From the NCBI GenBank assembly GCA_003024785.1, contig PUQB01000030.1, positions 487,414 through 551,413 of the forward strand: a DNA stretch of 64,000 bases, given 5' to 3'. The DNA is from Selaginella tamariscina. Lineage: Eukaryota > Streptophyta > Lycopodiopsida > Selaginellales > Selaginellaceae. Numbering within the stretch: position 1 is the stretch's first letter; each line of letters begins with the position of its first letter. Positions 23,530 through 34,528 of the stretch are shown piece by piece. The position numbers and the translations under genes were made by a program. The notes under the pieces are model-generated. The model was not told the origin of the DNA. It did not search any database and was given only the letters and a program-made list of their open reading frames with translations.

Positions 23530-23922
23530 CAACAACCAACTTGGATATCTACTGCAGAAAAATCAAGATTCTAAAACTTAAAACTTAAATGTTAACAATA
23601 GTTAAATACGTATATACACACACATACACACTTGTCAAACACGCATACCGACGTACATCTGTAACACTGCTTCCTTACAATACTTTTATATACATACATA
23701 CATACATGTGTGTGTGTGTGTACAACACGCCCTATTCCCATTGTTGAACATTGTTTAAATACCACACAAATATTGATCAACATATACAAAGAGGAAATCT
23801 AAAAACATACAGAAAAAGTAACTTAAACCTGATGCGTGTGTGTGTGTGGAACCTATAGATAAACGAGTTTGGGGTGTTAATATATAATTTTAAAATTTCC
23901 ACATGAACTTACATAAAGAAGC
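23530..23922. other. Spacer 3' of the PPR gene
   Basis: AT-rich, with short GT and CA runs. It contains the region immediately downstream of the minus-strand PPR stop codon. No gene is recognised. Confidence 0.5.
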
Positions 23923-25110
23923 TTACCCACTTTGCAGCTCAATATTAAACAGAGTGACATAAGCAGAGTCACCATCTGGATCCAACATCTCCAGCTTCTC
24001 AGCAACACGCCGTCCCCTCTCGACATCCCCATGCACCTTACAAGCCGCAAGAAACATGGTTAGTACAACGCGGTTAACCTTCAATGGCATCTTGTTAACG
24101 ACGTCTTCAGCAGTCTGCAAATGCCCAGCCCTGGCAAGCAAATCCACCATACACCCATAATGCTCTAAACTCGCCTCAATACCGTGCTCAAACATCGACC
24201 CAAAAAACTCACAGCCCTCCTCAACAAGCCCAACATGACTACATGCGGATAATACCGCAATGAAAGTCACATAGTTGAGTTCAATACCGTCCTGTCTCAT
24301 TCTTCTAAATAGCTGCACAGCCTTTTCACCGTGTCCGTTCTGTGCATATGCTGATATCATGGAGCTCCACAGAGCCACACTCTTGTCCACCACCTTATCA
24401 AATGCCACACCGGCCTCATCAAAACTCCCACACTTTGCATACATAAACACCACCGAGTTTGCAACTGCACCATCCGTGAACAGCCCTGCCCGTATCACTC
24501 TTGAGTGTATGATCCTCCCACGTTTTAAGTCGGTAATGTGTGAGCAAGCATTGAGAACTGCTATAAACGTCACCCTGTCTGGTTCCACTCCTCTGGCATG
24601 CATCTGTTCGTATAAATCCAGAGCTTTATGAAACTCACCATGCTGTTCGTAAGCCGTGATCATAGAAGTCCACAGTATGAGATCGCAATGGTGAGAAGAG
24701 CTTGTAGAGAACACTCTGTCGAAGATGTCCCTGGCATCCTCCAGACCTCCACAGTTGGCGTACATAGTAACAAGTCCTGTTTGAATAACTATATCTTCAT
24801 CCAACGTAAGAGCTTCAGCCCGACCGATTGTGTTCGATGCCCCGCTTCTCTGTCTCCGGAACTGCTGCTGCTGTGAGACCGTCACCGAGCCATTGTTTGC
24901 GTTAACGGAGTGATGTATTCTTCCACTGGATTCCCGCCTGCAGAGCCGTGTCCAATAACAGCAGACAACCGCAAGAACTCCCAGCAACAACCCGGTTGAT
25001 CCAAGTACAATGCTGACTATCTCGATTCTGCTCAGCCCGTTCTTCCTACGTCCGGTGGAGGTGGCGATGGAACGACCTGTACTAAGGGAGGAGGAGGAGC
25101 GAGACTGCAT
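23923..25110 (-). CDS. PPR protein (PLS type) with N-terminal membrane segment
   Basis: A 395-residue intronless frame from ATG 25,110. Residues about 105-350 are pentatricopeptide repeats: TGLVTMYANCGGLEDARDIF, then LWTSMITAYEQHGEFHKALD, VTFIAVLNACSHITDLKRGR, VVFMYAKCGSFDEAGVAF, WSSMISAYAQNGHGEKAVQL, and an E-like end (MVDLLARAGHLQTAEDVVNK, DPDGDSAYVTLFNI). PPR proteins bind organellar RNA; PLS types act in editing. The C-terminus stops early inside the E region and no DYW domain is present. Unusually, residues about 29-51 form a strong membrane segment (EIVSIVLGSTGLLLGVLAVV) after a Ser/Arg-rich start, then a Gln-rich linker. That could be a cryptic transit region, or a fusion of an unrelated first part to a PPR tail. 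Confidence 0.8.
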   Translation of the reverse strand: MQSRSSSSLSTGRSIATSTGRRKNGLSRIEIVSIVLGSTGLLLGVLAVVCCYWTRLCRRESSGRIHHSVNANNGSVTVSQQQQFRRQRSGASNTIGRAEALTLDEDIVIQTGLVTMYANCGGLEDARDIFDRVFSTSSSHHCDLILWTSMITAYEQHGEFHKALDLYEQMHARGVEPDRVTFIAVLNACSHITDLKRGRIIHSRVIRAGLFTDGAVANSVVFMYAKCGSFDEAGVAFDKVVDKSVALWSSMISAYAQNGHGEKAVQLFRRMRQDGIELNYVTFIAVLSACSHVGLVEEGCEFFGSMFEHGIEASLEHYGCMVDLLARAGHLQTAEDVVNKMPLKVNRVVLTMFLAACKVHGDVERGRRVAEKLEMLDPDGDSAYVTLFNIELQSG

Positions 25111-27664
25111 TGCCTGTCACTGTTGTCCCTTCCGCATGCCGATATCTCAAGTGCCCCTTCTGGGCATTTGGTGCAGAACACACAAACATGCCGCGATCAA
25201 AGGAATGAAGTTCCTAGTTCAAAGTGTTGATTTAAACTGTTTAAGATGGTGTGACTTGGTCAAGATGACCAAGTGGAAAGAGCACGTAAGGGAAATAAGC
25301 TGGGTCCATGCGATGGCATAGTGAGTCCGAGGAAAGTAGTCTCTATAAGAGACCCATGGGAAGGTCACTAAATTAGGCTATAAATAAAGCCATAGCAAAA
25401 AATGATAAAGAGACATACTAGGGTAAACACCCTCTAGACTTGGCAAGCAAAGTCTTTGCTATAGAACTGAAAGGATACCTCGAGAATGGAGGTAGCAATC
25501 CTATGTTATTGGGTGCAACTATCAAAGGATAGGAGCAAAAGACCAATGGCTAAGAAAAGAGCCATGGGAACCATGGGAAAGAATCCAAAAAGGCAAAGTT
25601 AGGCCAAGAACACTAATGTGTTGGGGGCTAACGAATTGTGGAAAGGCAAGGTGTTTTCAAGGATGGATTCCCAATTGCTCCGATTTGGCGAAAGTGGAAG
25701 CTCCAAAGGAGGGAGCGGTAAAGTAGCCAAATGATAGGGCCATGGACAGCTTTGGCACAAATTATGATAACTAGAACTTAGTGCCCAAGGAGGCACGAAA
25801 TAGAAGAGAGGATGATGGTGCCCTCAAGTAGAGAACTTCCTAGGATGGGGAAGTGGAGTTGCACAATATGTGCAATGCAAGGTGTCGGAGACACCTAGGA
25901 AATTGACTTCAAGAAGTCAAAAGTAAAAGTTCCAAAGTGCAAAGGTTATATCGATGGAAACTAAGACTACTTGAGAAGGAGTCGTGGGGTTGAGATAGAG
26001 ACGGTGTCTCTAACAGGTTTAGCGAGAACTAAACCAATAAAAGGAGAGAACCACTACAAGTGGTCTAATCAGTCTTTAAGTTGGAGAGACTATCCACCTT
26101 AGAGGATGGGTAAGGCAAGGTGAGCCTTCGGTATCAAACCATTGACGAATATTGGCGAGGTGCCAAGGATGGAAAGGGTAATACATGTTGGTATTACTTT
26201 ATAAAATGGTTTATCATTCGATGAGGACATCAAACTTTGTCTATGGGTGGTGGAGTTGTGAGACACAAAATCCCTACGCCCCAAAGTGGAGCCGAAAGGG
26301 TGCCACGTGGTAGTGGCCGAAGCAAAAGCCAAACGAACGTAACACGTTTGGACTAAAAGCTCCGATTTGAAAGGTCGAGAGCGGGAGTGGAACTCCCAAC
26401 GAAGTGCTCGAGGAACAAGCACAAAGCAAGCTAAGTGAGTCTCTAGAAAAGGGACACAAGAGGAGTCCGAGATGGAGTCCGAGATGGACCCGAGATGGAG
26501 TCCAGATGGAATCCGAGATGGAGTCCGAGAAGGACCTGAGATTGAGTCCGAAGTCGAGACCGAGACCGGGACCGAGACCGAGACCGAGAGACCGAGCCGA
26601 GGCCGAGACCGAGCCCAAGCCCGAGTCCGAGTCAAGTCCGAGTCCGAGTCCGAGTCTGAGTCTGAGTTCGAGTCTAAGAGGGTGAAAGCCCAAAGCGTTC
26701 GTCTCCCAGACCCTAGGGGGTTTGGTGAGCTCCAAAAGTATAGTGAGGACTCCAGTGCAGCCAGTTTGTCCCAGGAAGGCTGTACCCAGGTGTTGGGTGA
26801 TGGATAACCACTGGGAAGTCCAAAACTAGAGTGAATACAGACAGACAAGCGGGGTAGCTTGGTGAAGTGTTCAAGAGCCGGCTCTAGTTCCCCCGGGAGA
26901 TCGAATGGTCGATGCTCCCAGTCCAAGTGTGGGTGGCACTACCTACTTGGATACCTGGCGTGGTTCAACGGAACCTTGCTCTAAGCCCATGGCTAGAGCA
27001 CCCAAAGATGGAAGGCGGGGAGAGTACCCATGAGGCTCGTGTAGGGCCATGGTGTTCCGAAATGTTGTCCCAAAGGCCCAGACTGTGGAAAGGAAGAGGA
27101 GTAGTCCTTTGGTGTAGTGACCAAGGATACAGTCGTGTGGTGAGGAAGTCCTAGAGGACCGTGGGACTTAGTGGTCGGGCCTGTGAGCCTTGATCCAGTG
27201 GCAGTGTTGGCGAACACGGCCATGGGCAGAAAGGGTCTTGGTGAGGACTGGAAAAGGGATATTGGGGAAGGCTATTCCCCATGCCTGCAGGCATCCTAAG
27301 GATGCTAAGGAGTGGATCCAGGATGATCACTTATGGATGGATGGCCCAGTCTTTGAGAAACAGAACTGTGATGCAGGTGGTGTTAGCCACCGGTGTGGCC
27401 AAGGTAAAAGGGGCATAGCCTTAGCGTAACGGGCTGATATGTCGGTGGTACCTTGGGGTGTCGGTCTTGGGACCGGACACGTGGAGCACTTGGACCAAGT
27501 GCAAAGGATGAGTGGCATGGATGCCATTCTCGGGGCTAGTACGCCCAAGTCCGAAATAGGACTTATGGAGGTTGTGAGTGAGATTCCTCCAAGTGGTCGG
27601 AGGTGTGGTTAAGTGACTAAAGTAGAATGGAAAAATTAGTCGCTTACATTTTATCTCCCCATTA
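25111..27664. other. Non-coding, retroelement-like stretch
   Basis: GC-richer than the surrounding spacers, with no recognised protein. Long frames at 26,099-26,926 (-) and elsewhere are open only because of the hexamer minisatellite. The base composition and lack of coding motifs resemble LTR or untranslated DNA of a retrotransposon, but no matching LTR pair or coding remnant was found in the window. Block B begins at about 27,665. Confidence 0.4.
26461..26690. repeat. GAGTCC/GAGACC hexamer minisatellite
   Basis: Degenerate tandem array built from GAGTCC, GAGACC and GAGATGGA-type units. One plus-strand frame reads as Glu-Ser/Glu-Thr runs, and the minus strand gives Ser-Asp or Leu-Gly runs. 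The array explains several overlapping open frames here. Confidence 0.85.
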
Positions 27665-28162
27665 CTTCCTCTTATGTTTCTGTCTTGTTCCCCTCTTCCC
27701 TTTTTCGATCCTTCCAACGGTCTTTATGTTGCAGCAATTGACCGGCTTATGAAGGAGTATGCTGAATTTGACTTATCATTTAGAGCCAAGATTGCCACAT
27801 GTCATCCGATTTTAACTAAAGATGATTGTCCAATCAAAGTCCCTATTTATCGTGGGTTACCCAAAGAGATTAAGATTTTACATGCAAATGTCAAAAAGAT
27901 ATTACAAAAAGGTGTTATTTGAAAGTCATGAAGTCCTTGGGTATGTGAACCTCATTTTGTGACGAAGCCTCATAGGAGTATTTATTTTTGCATTGACTTT
28001 CATTGTTAAATGAAGTGACGATCCCAAATGTATACCATTTTCCTCACACAGCTAATCTCTTAGATCGTTTCGGGAGAAAGTTATTAGTTCACCAAGCTAG
28101 ATCTTGCTTCTGGATACTAGCAAATATCAATGGCCAAAGAAGATATTCTTAAGACTATTTTT
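27665..28162 (+). mobile_element. Gypsy pol relic, block B part 1
   Basis: Collinear with 2,169-2,672 of block A: EFDLSFRAKIATCHPILTKD, VPIYRGLPKEIKILHANVKK, KILQKGVI, then degraded RT. It is cut at the TTTTT target by the minus-strand chromovirus and resumes at 35,497. Confidence 0.8.
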
Positions 28163-29135
28163 TTCAGAGTTTTTACCTGGTGCCACAAAGGCGGCTTGCC
28201 AAGTGCCAACCCTGGAATCCCCTCTCTGGAAACCCCACGGAATCTGGTAATAACCCGTATTAGGAACCCAAGCCTTAGGAACTCCAACCCCTAACTGACT
28301 AAGCCCACGAACAGACTCACCTTGTGGATCAGGATACACGGACTAGCCGAGCTTTAGGTGTCGTTCCTAGCTTGGCGTGGTTGAGGCGGCCGGAGCAAGG
28401 CCTCAACCACTAGTTCTGCGGAACGTGAACTCGGGCAATACCTTTGAGCTTGCGAGCAGGTTTTCGGACCAAGGAATTTTGGCTAACTCCTTGGAAGTGA
28501 CGTGCCCTTGTCTCAAAGGCAAGATCTGCCAACGATAAGGATAGTCTAACCTAGGGTGGGTTGTACCCCTGTCGTGTGGAAGTTTGGCGGCCACAACAGA
28601 GGGTTGCACCTTGACAACACAAGCTTAGCTTTGCACCGGTAGGAGGTTAACGAGCTCTCTTTTTGAACCCAGGAAGCCTCACTACATATACTCTACCTTA
28701 TTTATGTGACGGACCCCCCCCCCCCCCCCCTTTACTTAAATGAGTAAGTGGGCTGGCACGGAAATGCCAGCCCTTAGAGAAAATGGTTGTCCTAACCTAA
28801 CCCTAAACCTAACCCCTAGGGGGGGGTATTAGGGCGTGGGGTTAGGGCAACCCTAGGGTTAGGTCAACCCTAGGAGTGTCCCTAACCCTTATTTTGACAA
28901 GCTATACTTTATAACCTAGAACGTCAAACCGGGGGAGAGTTTCTAGAAGGTAAGTTCTAGCTTCACCTAGAGTTTCCTGCAAATACCTAATGACACCCGG
29001 CCGGACCATCACCAGATACCCAAGTGCACTAAGTGGGCCTGTTTCCTACTACATCTAGGGTTCGTCACACAACTCGGTAGGTAACAACAGTCAAACCCCA
29101 AAGTAAAGGGTTGAGTCATAGTAAAAACTATGACA
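28163..29135 (-). repeat. 3' LTR of the chromovirus
   Basis: Matches 34,529-35,496. On the minus strand it begins TGTCATAGTTTTTACTATGA. It contains a run of 17 C at 28,714-28,730 (11 C in the other LTR) and telomere-like CCTAACCCTAAACC units near 28,795. The outer end reads TTCAGAG where the other LTR has TGTCAGAG. Confidence 0.9.
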
Positions 29136-29150
29136 CACTCCCCGCCTTTG
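29136..29150 (-). other. Polypurine tract of the chromovirus
   Basis: On the minus strand CAAAGGCGGGGAGTG lies directly before the 3' LTR start at 29,135, the expected site of the plus-strand primer. Confidence 0.65.
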
Positions 29151-29557
29151 AAAATGTCAACGTCCTCGTTGACGTCTAACTCCAAGACTAGATAATGTTA
29201 GAGAAAACTAACCAAAACTAAAAAACTAACATATCACTCTATGCGGAGTCAGCCAAAAGTTCACAAGTTTTATTACCCCCCTTGCATTACGCGAAGCCAA
29301 GTACTTCAGAACCGTCATTCACCGAGTCGTAGACCCAGCTGCCGGAGGCACCCACCTGCGACATGAAGTCACCTGGAGACCTTTTGCAACGGTCTGCAAA
29401 GTCTGTCACCCGACGCACACAACACAGTTAATTTCTTTAGTAACTAGAATTTATATTGGAGGCCTCTAGTTAGTGTTGTTGCCGGCCCCTTGGTTAATAA
29501 GAAAAAATCACTTTATTTCTGATCATCATTACCAACAGTTTGAGACCTGCCTCAAAC

Positions 29558-29812
29558 TCATTCACTACTCCATCGCGTTCTGCAGATTCTCCAATGGTTC
29601 CCATGTCGACTCGCATGCCGGGTAACCTTTCCACTTAACAAGATATTCACGTTTACGTTTTCGTCGTCCATGAATGTTCCTCCCTTTAATATCGCCTCAA
29701 CTTCAAATTCTTTTTCCTCACCAACTAACTGGCGGCGGACGTAAACTACGATATCTATCCGGATGTTTCTCATCCTTGTGGAATGGCTCGAGTAAACTGA
29801 CATGAAACACAT
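29558..29812 (-). pseudogene. Chromodomain of the chromovirus integrase
   Basis: One frame gives [13 protein letters not shown] and the next gives [20 protein letters not shown], together the hallmark chromodomain pattern (aromatic cage residues Y..W, then W). A one-base shift between the halves breaks it. In chromoviruses this domain tethers the integrase to histone marks and steers insertion into heterochromatin. It lies at the C-terminus of integrase, just before the purine tract, as expected. Confidence 0.8.
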
Positions 29813-30173
29813 TGTGTATTTTCCAACTCTGGAGGAAGATCTAACCCATAAGCCACTTTCCCTACTTGCTTCACCACCTTGTATGGACCTATGTAGTGCG
29901 ATAGAAACTTCCTCGAAAGAGTCGTTGGAACCTCAGGTTTTTGGTACTCAACAATACCATATCCCCAACCTGATACTCTACATCCCGTCGATGTTTATCG
30001 TACTGCTGACGATACCTTTCCTGTGCTGCAGCCATCGCTTGACGAGCAGCTTCCCATGTTCGATACAATTGTCCGTGAACTCTGCTACAGATGGAACTCG
30101 ATTGCTATCGTCTTTCGGTAACACCATACTCTGAGGAATACCACCCTTATTCCCAGTTAACACTTCCATCGGG

Positions 30174-31157
30174 CTACATCCGATGCAGTGTGTGTCGAGT
30201 TATTGTAACATATCTCAGCCATATCAAGTGTTCAGCCCAATCAAGTTGATCACCTTGAACATAGCATCTGAGATAGTCCTCGACTTGTCGGTTTACCCTC
30301 TCCGTCTGACCATCCGTTTGTGGATGATAAGCCGTACTAAACCTCAGCATCGTCCCAAATTGCTTGAACAACGTTCCCCAAAACTTGCCAGTAAATCGAG
30401 GATCCCGATCTGAGATCATCGTTTCCGGTAGCCCTCGCACTCTTACGACTTCGTGGAAGAACAACTTTGCTGCTTGTTTTGCATTCACTGTCTCTACAGT
30501 TGGAATGAAATGAGCAACCTTTGAAAATCGATCGACCACCACCATAAGAGCATTGAAACCACAAGATTTTGGCAATCCCATGATAAAGTCCAAAGTAACA
30601 CTTTGAAATGGCCGCTCTGGAATCGGTATACATTGTAACTTCCCAGCTCGTTTTTGCGAACGACTTTTCACTTGTTGACATGTGGGGCATGTCTTGACAT
30701 ACTTGGCAACATCGTCTATCATACCCGGCCAATAGAATCCCTGTTTCAACAAAGCCAACGTCTTGTGCCTTCCACCATGCCCTGCCAAAGGAACGTCGTG
30801 ATGCTCTCTTAATAGCCTCTCCCTCCATGTCCCTTCTGGAACATAGAGTCTCTTTTCTTTATAATAAAGAACTCCATCTCGTACTGCAAAATGGGCCTGT
30901 TTGAGTGCATCCATTCGACTTTCTATTCCTGCTGGAATATTACCATCTCTTCGTAATTGATGAACTTGTTTCCTCTTTGCCACCAGGCTCAAAGCTTCCT
31001 TGGCAAACTTGTCCTGAGGATACGCCGTCACAAATTCATCCACCAAAGTTGACACGGGTGCTGACATAATACGAAGATGACCCTTTCTACTGAGTGCATC
31101 AGCTACCACATTGTCCTTTCCCGCCTTATGTCTGATTTCAGGCTGAAATCGTGCCAA
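30174..31157 (-). CDS. RNase H tail and integrase of the chromovirus
   Basis: A 327-residue open frame. It begins in the RNase H tail (KAGKDNVVADALSRK), then a linker, the zinc part (HHDVPLAGHGGRHKTLALLK and CPTCQQVK) and the DDE core: first Asp in TLDFIMGLPKS, second in ISDRDPRFTGKFW, Glu in DGQTERVNRQ. This is the longest intact piece of the element. A frame change near 30,190 precedes the C-terminal part (30,173-29,558). Confidence 0.9.
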   Translation of the reverse strand: MARFQPEIRHKAGKDNVVADALSRKGHLRIMSAPVSTLVDEFVTAYPQDKFAKEALSLVAKRKQVHQLRRDGNIPAGIESRMDALKQAHFAVRDGVLYYKEKRLYVPEGTWRERLLREHHDVPLAGHGGRHKTLALLKQGFYWPGMIDDVAKYVKTCPTCQQVKSRSQKRAGKLQCIPIPERPFQSVTLDFIMGLPKSCGFNALMVVVDRFSKVAHFIPTVETVNAKQAAKLFFHEVVRVRGLPETMISDRDPRFTGKFWGTLFKQFGTMLRFSTAYHPQTDGQTERVNRQVEDYLRCYVQGDQLDWAEHLIWLRYVTITRHTLHRM

Positions 31158-31551
31158 CTTCTGCTGCCATCTAGCATACTTGGTGATAGCTTCGGCTGCG
31201 TTTCAAAATACCTTAGAGTTACACTATCTGTCCAAACCACAGTGCCATGACTTGGAAGATAATGACGCCAATACTCCAAGGAAGCAACAATAGCATACAT
31301 CTCCTTTTCGTGAGTAGGCCATCGAGTTTGCGCGGCATCTAACTTTTCGAGAAAAAGGACACTGGATGTCCTTTCTGTTGCAATACACCACCAATTGCAA
31401 AGTCGGAAGCGTCACATTCTACTTCAAAGGGATCTTCAAAGATGGGCAACTGCAAAACTGGCTCAGAAGAGATAGCCTCTTTGAGTTTGACGAATGCACG
31501 TTGGCACTCTGGAGTCCAATGCCATGGAATGTTTTTCGTAAGATCTGTCAA
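31103..31551 (-). pseudogene. RNase H of the chromovirus
   Basis: PWHWTPECQRAFVKLKEAIS, then EVECDASDFAIGGVLQQKGH and, after a frameshift near 31,340, the MYAIVASLEYWRHYLPS segment. Catalytic Asp residues are visible in CDASD and in the following VVWTDS. Confidence 0.8.
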
Positions 31552-31797
31552 TGGGGCCGCTTCTCCGAGTAACCCTTTATGAATCTTCGGTAATACCCTG
31601 TCAGACCAAGAAATGATCTAACTTCATGCACGTCTTTTAAGTCATCCACTCAGTAATAGCTTGAATTTTCTTTGGGTCCATGGCAACCTCCCCACCTGAG
31701 ATCAAGTGTCCCAAGAAATCTATCTTGGTTTGACCAAATGCGCACTTGCTTTCTTTAGCATACAACTGGTTCTCTCTCAACCTCTGAAACACTTTTT

Positions 31798-32604
31798 CTA
31801 AGTGTTCCACATGTTCTTCAATTGTCGAACTGAAAAAAGAATGTCATCAATATACACCACGAACTCGTCTAGATAGTCTCTAAACACATCATCCATCATT
31901 GTGCAAAAAGTTGCTGGAGCATTGCACAACCCGAATGGCAAGACTAGAAACTCAAATGATCCATAACGCGTTCGAAAAGCGGTCTTCTCAATGTCATTCT
32001 CTGCTACCCGAATCTGATGGTACCCAGACCTCAAGTCTATTCTTGAAAATACTTTGCTTTTGATAGTCTATCAAACAAGTCGTCCACGGAAGAGGATACT
32101 TGTTTTTGATAGTTATCGCGTTCAGTGCTCGATAGTCCACACACATTCGCATCGTACCATCCTTTTTCATTACAAACAAGATCGGTGCACCATATGGTGA
32201 TCGACTAGGTCGAATGTGTCCTCGACCAACCAATTCGTCAGCTGTCTCTTCAATTCAATCAACTCTTGAGGATTTAACCGATATGGGGCTCTTGCCGGTG
32301 GAGACGAACCCGGCAAAACCTCTATTCTGTGGTCCACAGCTCGACGTGGAGGTAACTCAGGCGGCAAATCTTCCGGTAACACATCCCTAAACATGTTCAA
32401 GACTTCCAAAATAGGTTCGGGAACTTCTTGACCATCTCCTATTTTGACTTCACCAGTATCCAAAACCATTGCAAGAAACACACGTTCCCGATGTCTAACT
32501 GCTTTACGCAACTGAGTCAAGGTAAGGAACATAGGATTCCAATCCTTATCAGTTAGCGTTTCCATTCTGAGCGTTTTTTCTAATGGCTTCTTTATCTGCT
32601 GCAA
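31798..32604 (-). pseudogene. Reverse transcriptase of the chromovirus
   Basis: Motifs: LPPRRAVDHRIEVLPGSSPP (pre-RT), [49 protein letters not shown], and in the last part [26 protein letters not shown] and the catalytic box VVYIDDIL. Two frame changes occur (about 32,200 and 32,030). The order is standard for Ty3/gypsy. Confidence 0.85.
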
Positions 32605-33208
32605 GCGTGATTCGATTATCTCCGGAACCCCTCATTTCGATTACATGTTTATGGAACCATTCCATACCCAGAACAAAGTCAAACCCCGTCATATTCAAGA
32701 CAACTAAGTCTAGCTTAGCCTTCCAATCTTTGATTTGGACAGGAACTGCCCTTGCTATATTATTAGTATTTTGAGAACCTTTGCCAAAATTGATCTTTAT
32801 TTCACACATCTTTATTACATCCAAATTCAATCGACGAGCTAGACTAGTCGATATGAAGTTGTATGTTGCTCCAGTATCGATCATCATTCGGACTCGGTCC
32901 CCTCGTATCCTTCCTGTCAAATATAGCAAAGGGTCAGTTTTGTCTTGAATAGCGAATAAGGCAGGTTGTGTCTGGCACAACATTACCTCTTCTGACTCAT
33001 CTTCCGGATCTTCAAGCGTTTCTGGTTCAGCAACTTCCTCTTCTACCATCGCCTTGAAATGTCCTGATTGTTGTGAGGGTGCCGGACACTCTTTAGCAAA
33101 ATGACCAGGCTTGTTACAATTATAACATTTCACGACCCCGCCTGCGGAACGCGGGGGAGCAGACTTTGGAGCCGATCCTTTGGTCTGCTGAGGAGGTGGT
33201 AACGCCAA
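32549..33208 (-). pseudogene. Zinc knuckle and protease of the chromovirus
   Basis: CYNCNKPGHFAKEC is a CCHC nucleocapsid knuckle. An acidic linker leads to the aspartic protease with MMIDTGATYNFIS and the later FDFVLGMEWFHKH segment. The frame is open for 219 residues. The protease matures Gag-Pol in the particle. Confidence 0.85.
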
Positions 33209-34205
33209 TGGTTTCCGAAATCCGGTGGGTCTTGATGTGTCCGAAAACTTGGAACTGCCGACAAAGGGACTTGCACTTCGTTTCGATGGTTGATTGGTCT
33301 TCCATCAAACCTTCTAAACCCAGACTTTGGAAAACCTCCTTGGATTTAGGTTTTGCTTCCTCCCCTTTGTACAAGTCTTCTAACGACATGCCATAAGCAA
33401 CCTTTTGAGCTGCCTCTTGACATTCCCGATAGCTTGTGGCTTGTACCTTAAGATTCCCTTCGCGTTTTCTCATTCAAGCTAGCCATGAAGCAACTTCGAG
33501 CTTCATCATCGCTCATATTTGGCACCAATCGCCGTACACTTTCGAATCGATAAACGTGGTCCATGGACTTCCCCGAACTCCCTGTTGACAAAGTGCCAGG
33601 TCAGCACGCAATCGCAAACCGAGATCATCCGGCATATACTGCTTTTTGATCTCCTTTTTCATGTGCTTCCAGCTGTTTCGGTATCCACGTTCACCTTCAA
33701 CAATTCGCCACCAAGTCTTAGCTTCTTCTTTAAGAAACTGCTTGGCACATGCAACCTTTTCTGTCTTTCTCACGGAAGCAGCCTCGAAATAGCTTTCCAT
33801 ATCATACAACCAGTCATCCAAAACCTTGTAATCCTTTGAACCCATGAAATTCGAAGGCTTTACCGGTTTGAATTTACTGGGACCTCCACCAACTACTTCC
33901 GTCGAAGAATCTGATTCAGAGGAACCTGACTCTGAGTCATGCTTCTTCTTCTTTTTCCGTGTGTCTGGTTGCGGAACATCTGGCACTGCGTATTCGTTGG
34001 AATCCGAACGGCAACATTATCGATTCGGTCGTTCAACCCAAACATCCCCTCGAAGTTCGTTTAGGGCATCCATCATTATTTCTCGCCAACCAGGTCGTTG
34101 TCTAACCCTAGGGGGTCGACCTGGATCAGCCTCATCCATCTCCTCATTTTGAGCCTCTGCGACAGCCCTCTCTGCCTCAGGCTCTGGTTGCTTTCTCTTG
34201 CTCAT
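33120..34205 (-). pseudogene. gag: gag of the chromovirus
   Basis: A likely start at ATG 34,205 (MSKRKQPEPEAE), then a proline/acidic region (RPPRVRQRPGWREIMMDALN), a Ser/Lys-rich linker and the capsid domain (FMGSKDYKVLDDWLYDMESY, ACAKQFLKEEAKTWWRIVEG, MKKEIKKQYMP). The frame breaks near 34,010, near 33,520 and again before the zinc knuckle. It forms the particle shell in intact relatives. Confidence 0.75.
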
Positions 34206-34515
34206 CGTATTGAACCCTAGTTCAACACTCGGAGAATATGCTGGAATATTCCCAATGTAACTGGAAACACCCTGCACAGGTTGTACACCCACACACATCA
34301 GCTTAAACTAGCATAAGACTTTCGGACATACCTAGAATCTCACGCCGACTCACTGAGCAAGTGTTCTCCGAAGTTTGACAACTCACAGGATCAAACTCTC
34401 TGCGCAGAATACAGACATGTCAACCAAAGCAATAGAGTATAATCAAGAATTTAGAGTTATCTAAACATTGAAACACCTATGACTTAAGGCAGTCCTACTG
34501 ACCGCAGAGAACTTG

Positions 34516-34528
34516 CTCCGATACCAAT
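34516..34528 (-). other. Primer binding site
   Basis: On the minus strand TGGTATCGGAGC starts three bases after the 5' LTR end. It differs by one base from the complement of the plant initiator-methionine tRNA 3' end (TGGTATCAGAGC), the usual primer for gypsy elements. Confidence 0.8.

Noticed and set aside
24275..24876. Plus-strand frames over the PPR gene
   Set aside because: Shadows of the clear minus-strand PPR repeats.
26099..26926. 275-residue minus-strand open frame
   Set aside because: It is open because of the hexamer minisatellite; the flanks have no recognisable motif and adjacent frames are equally open.
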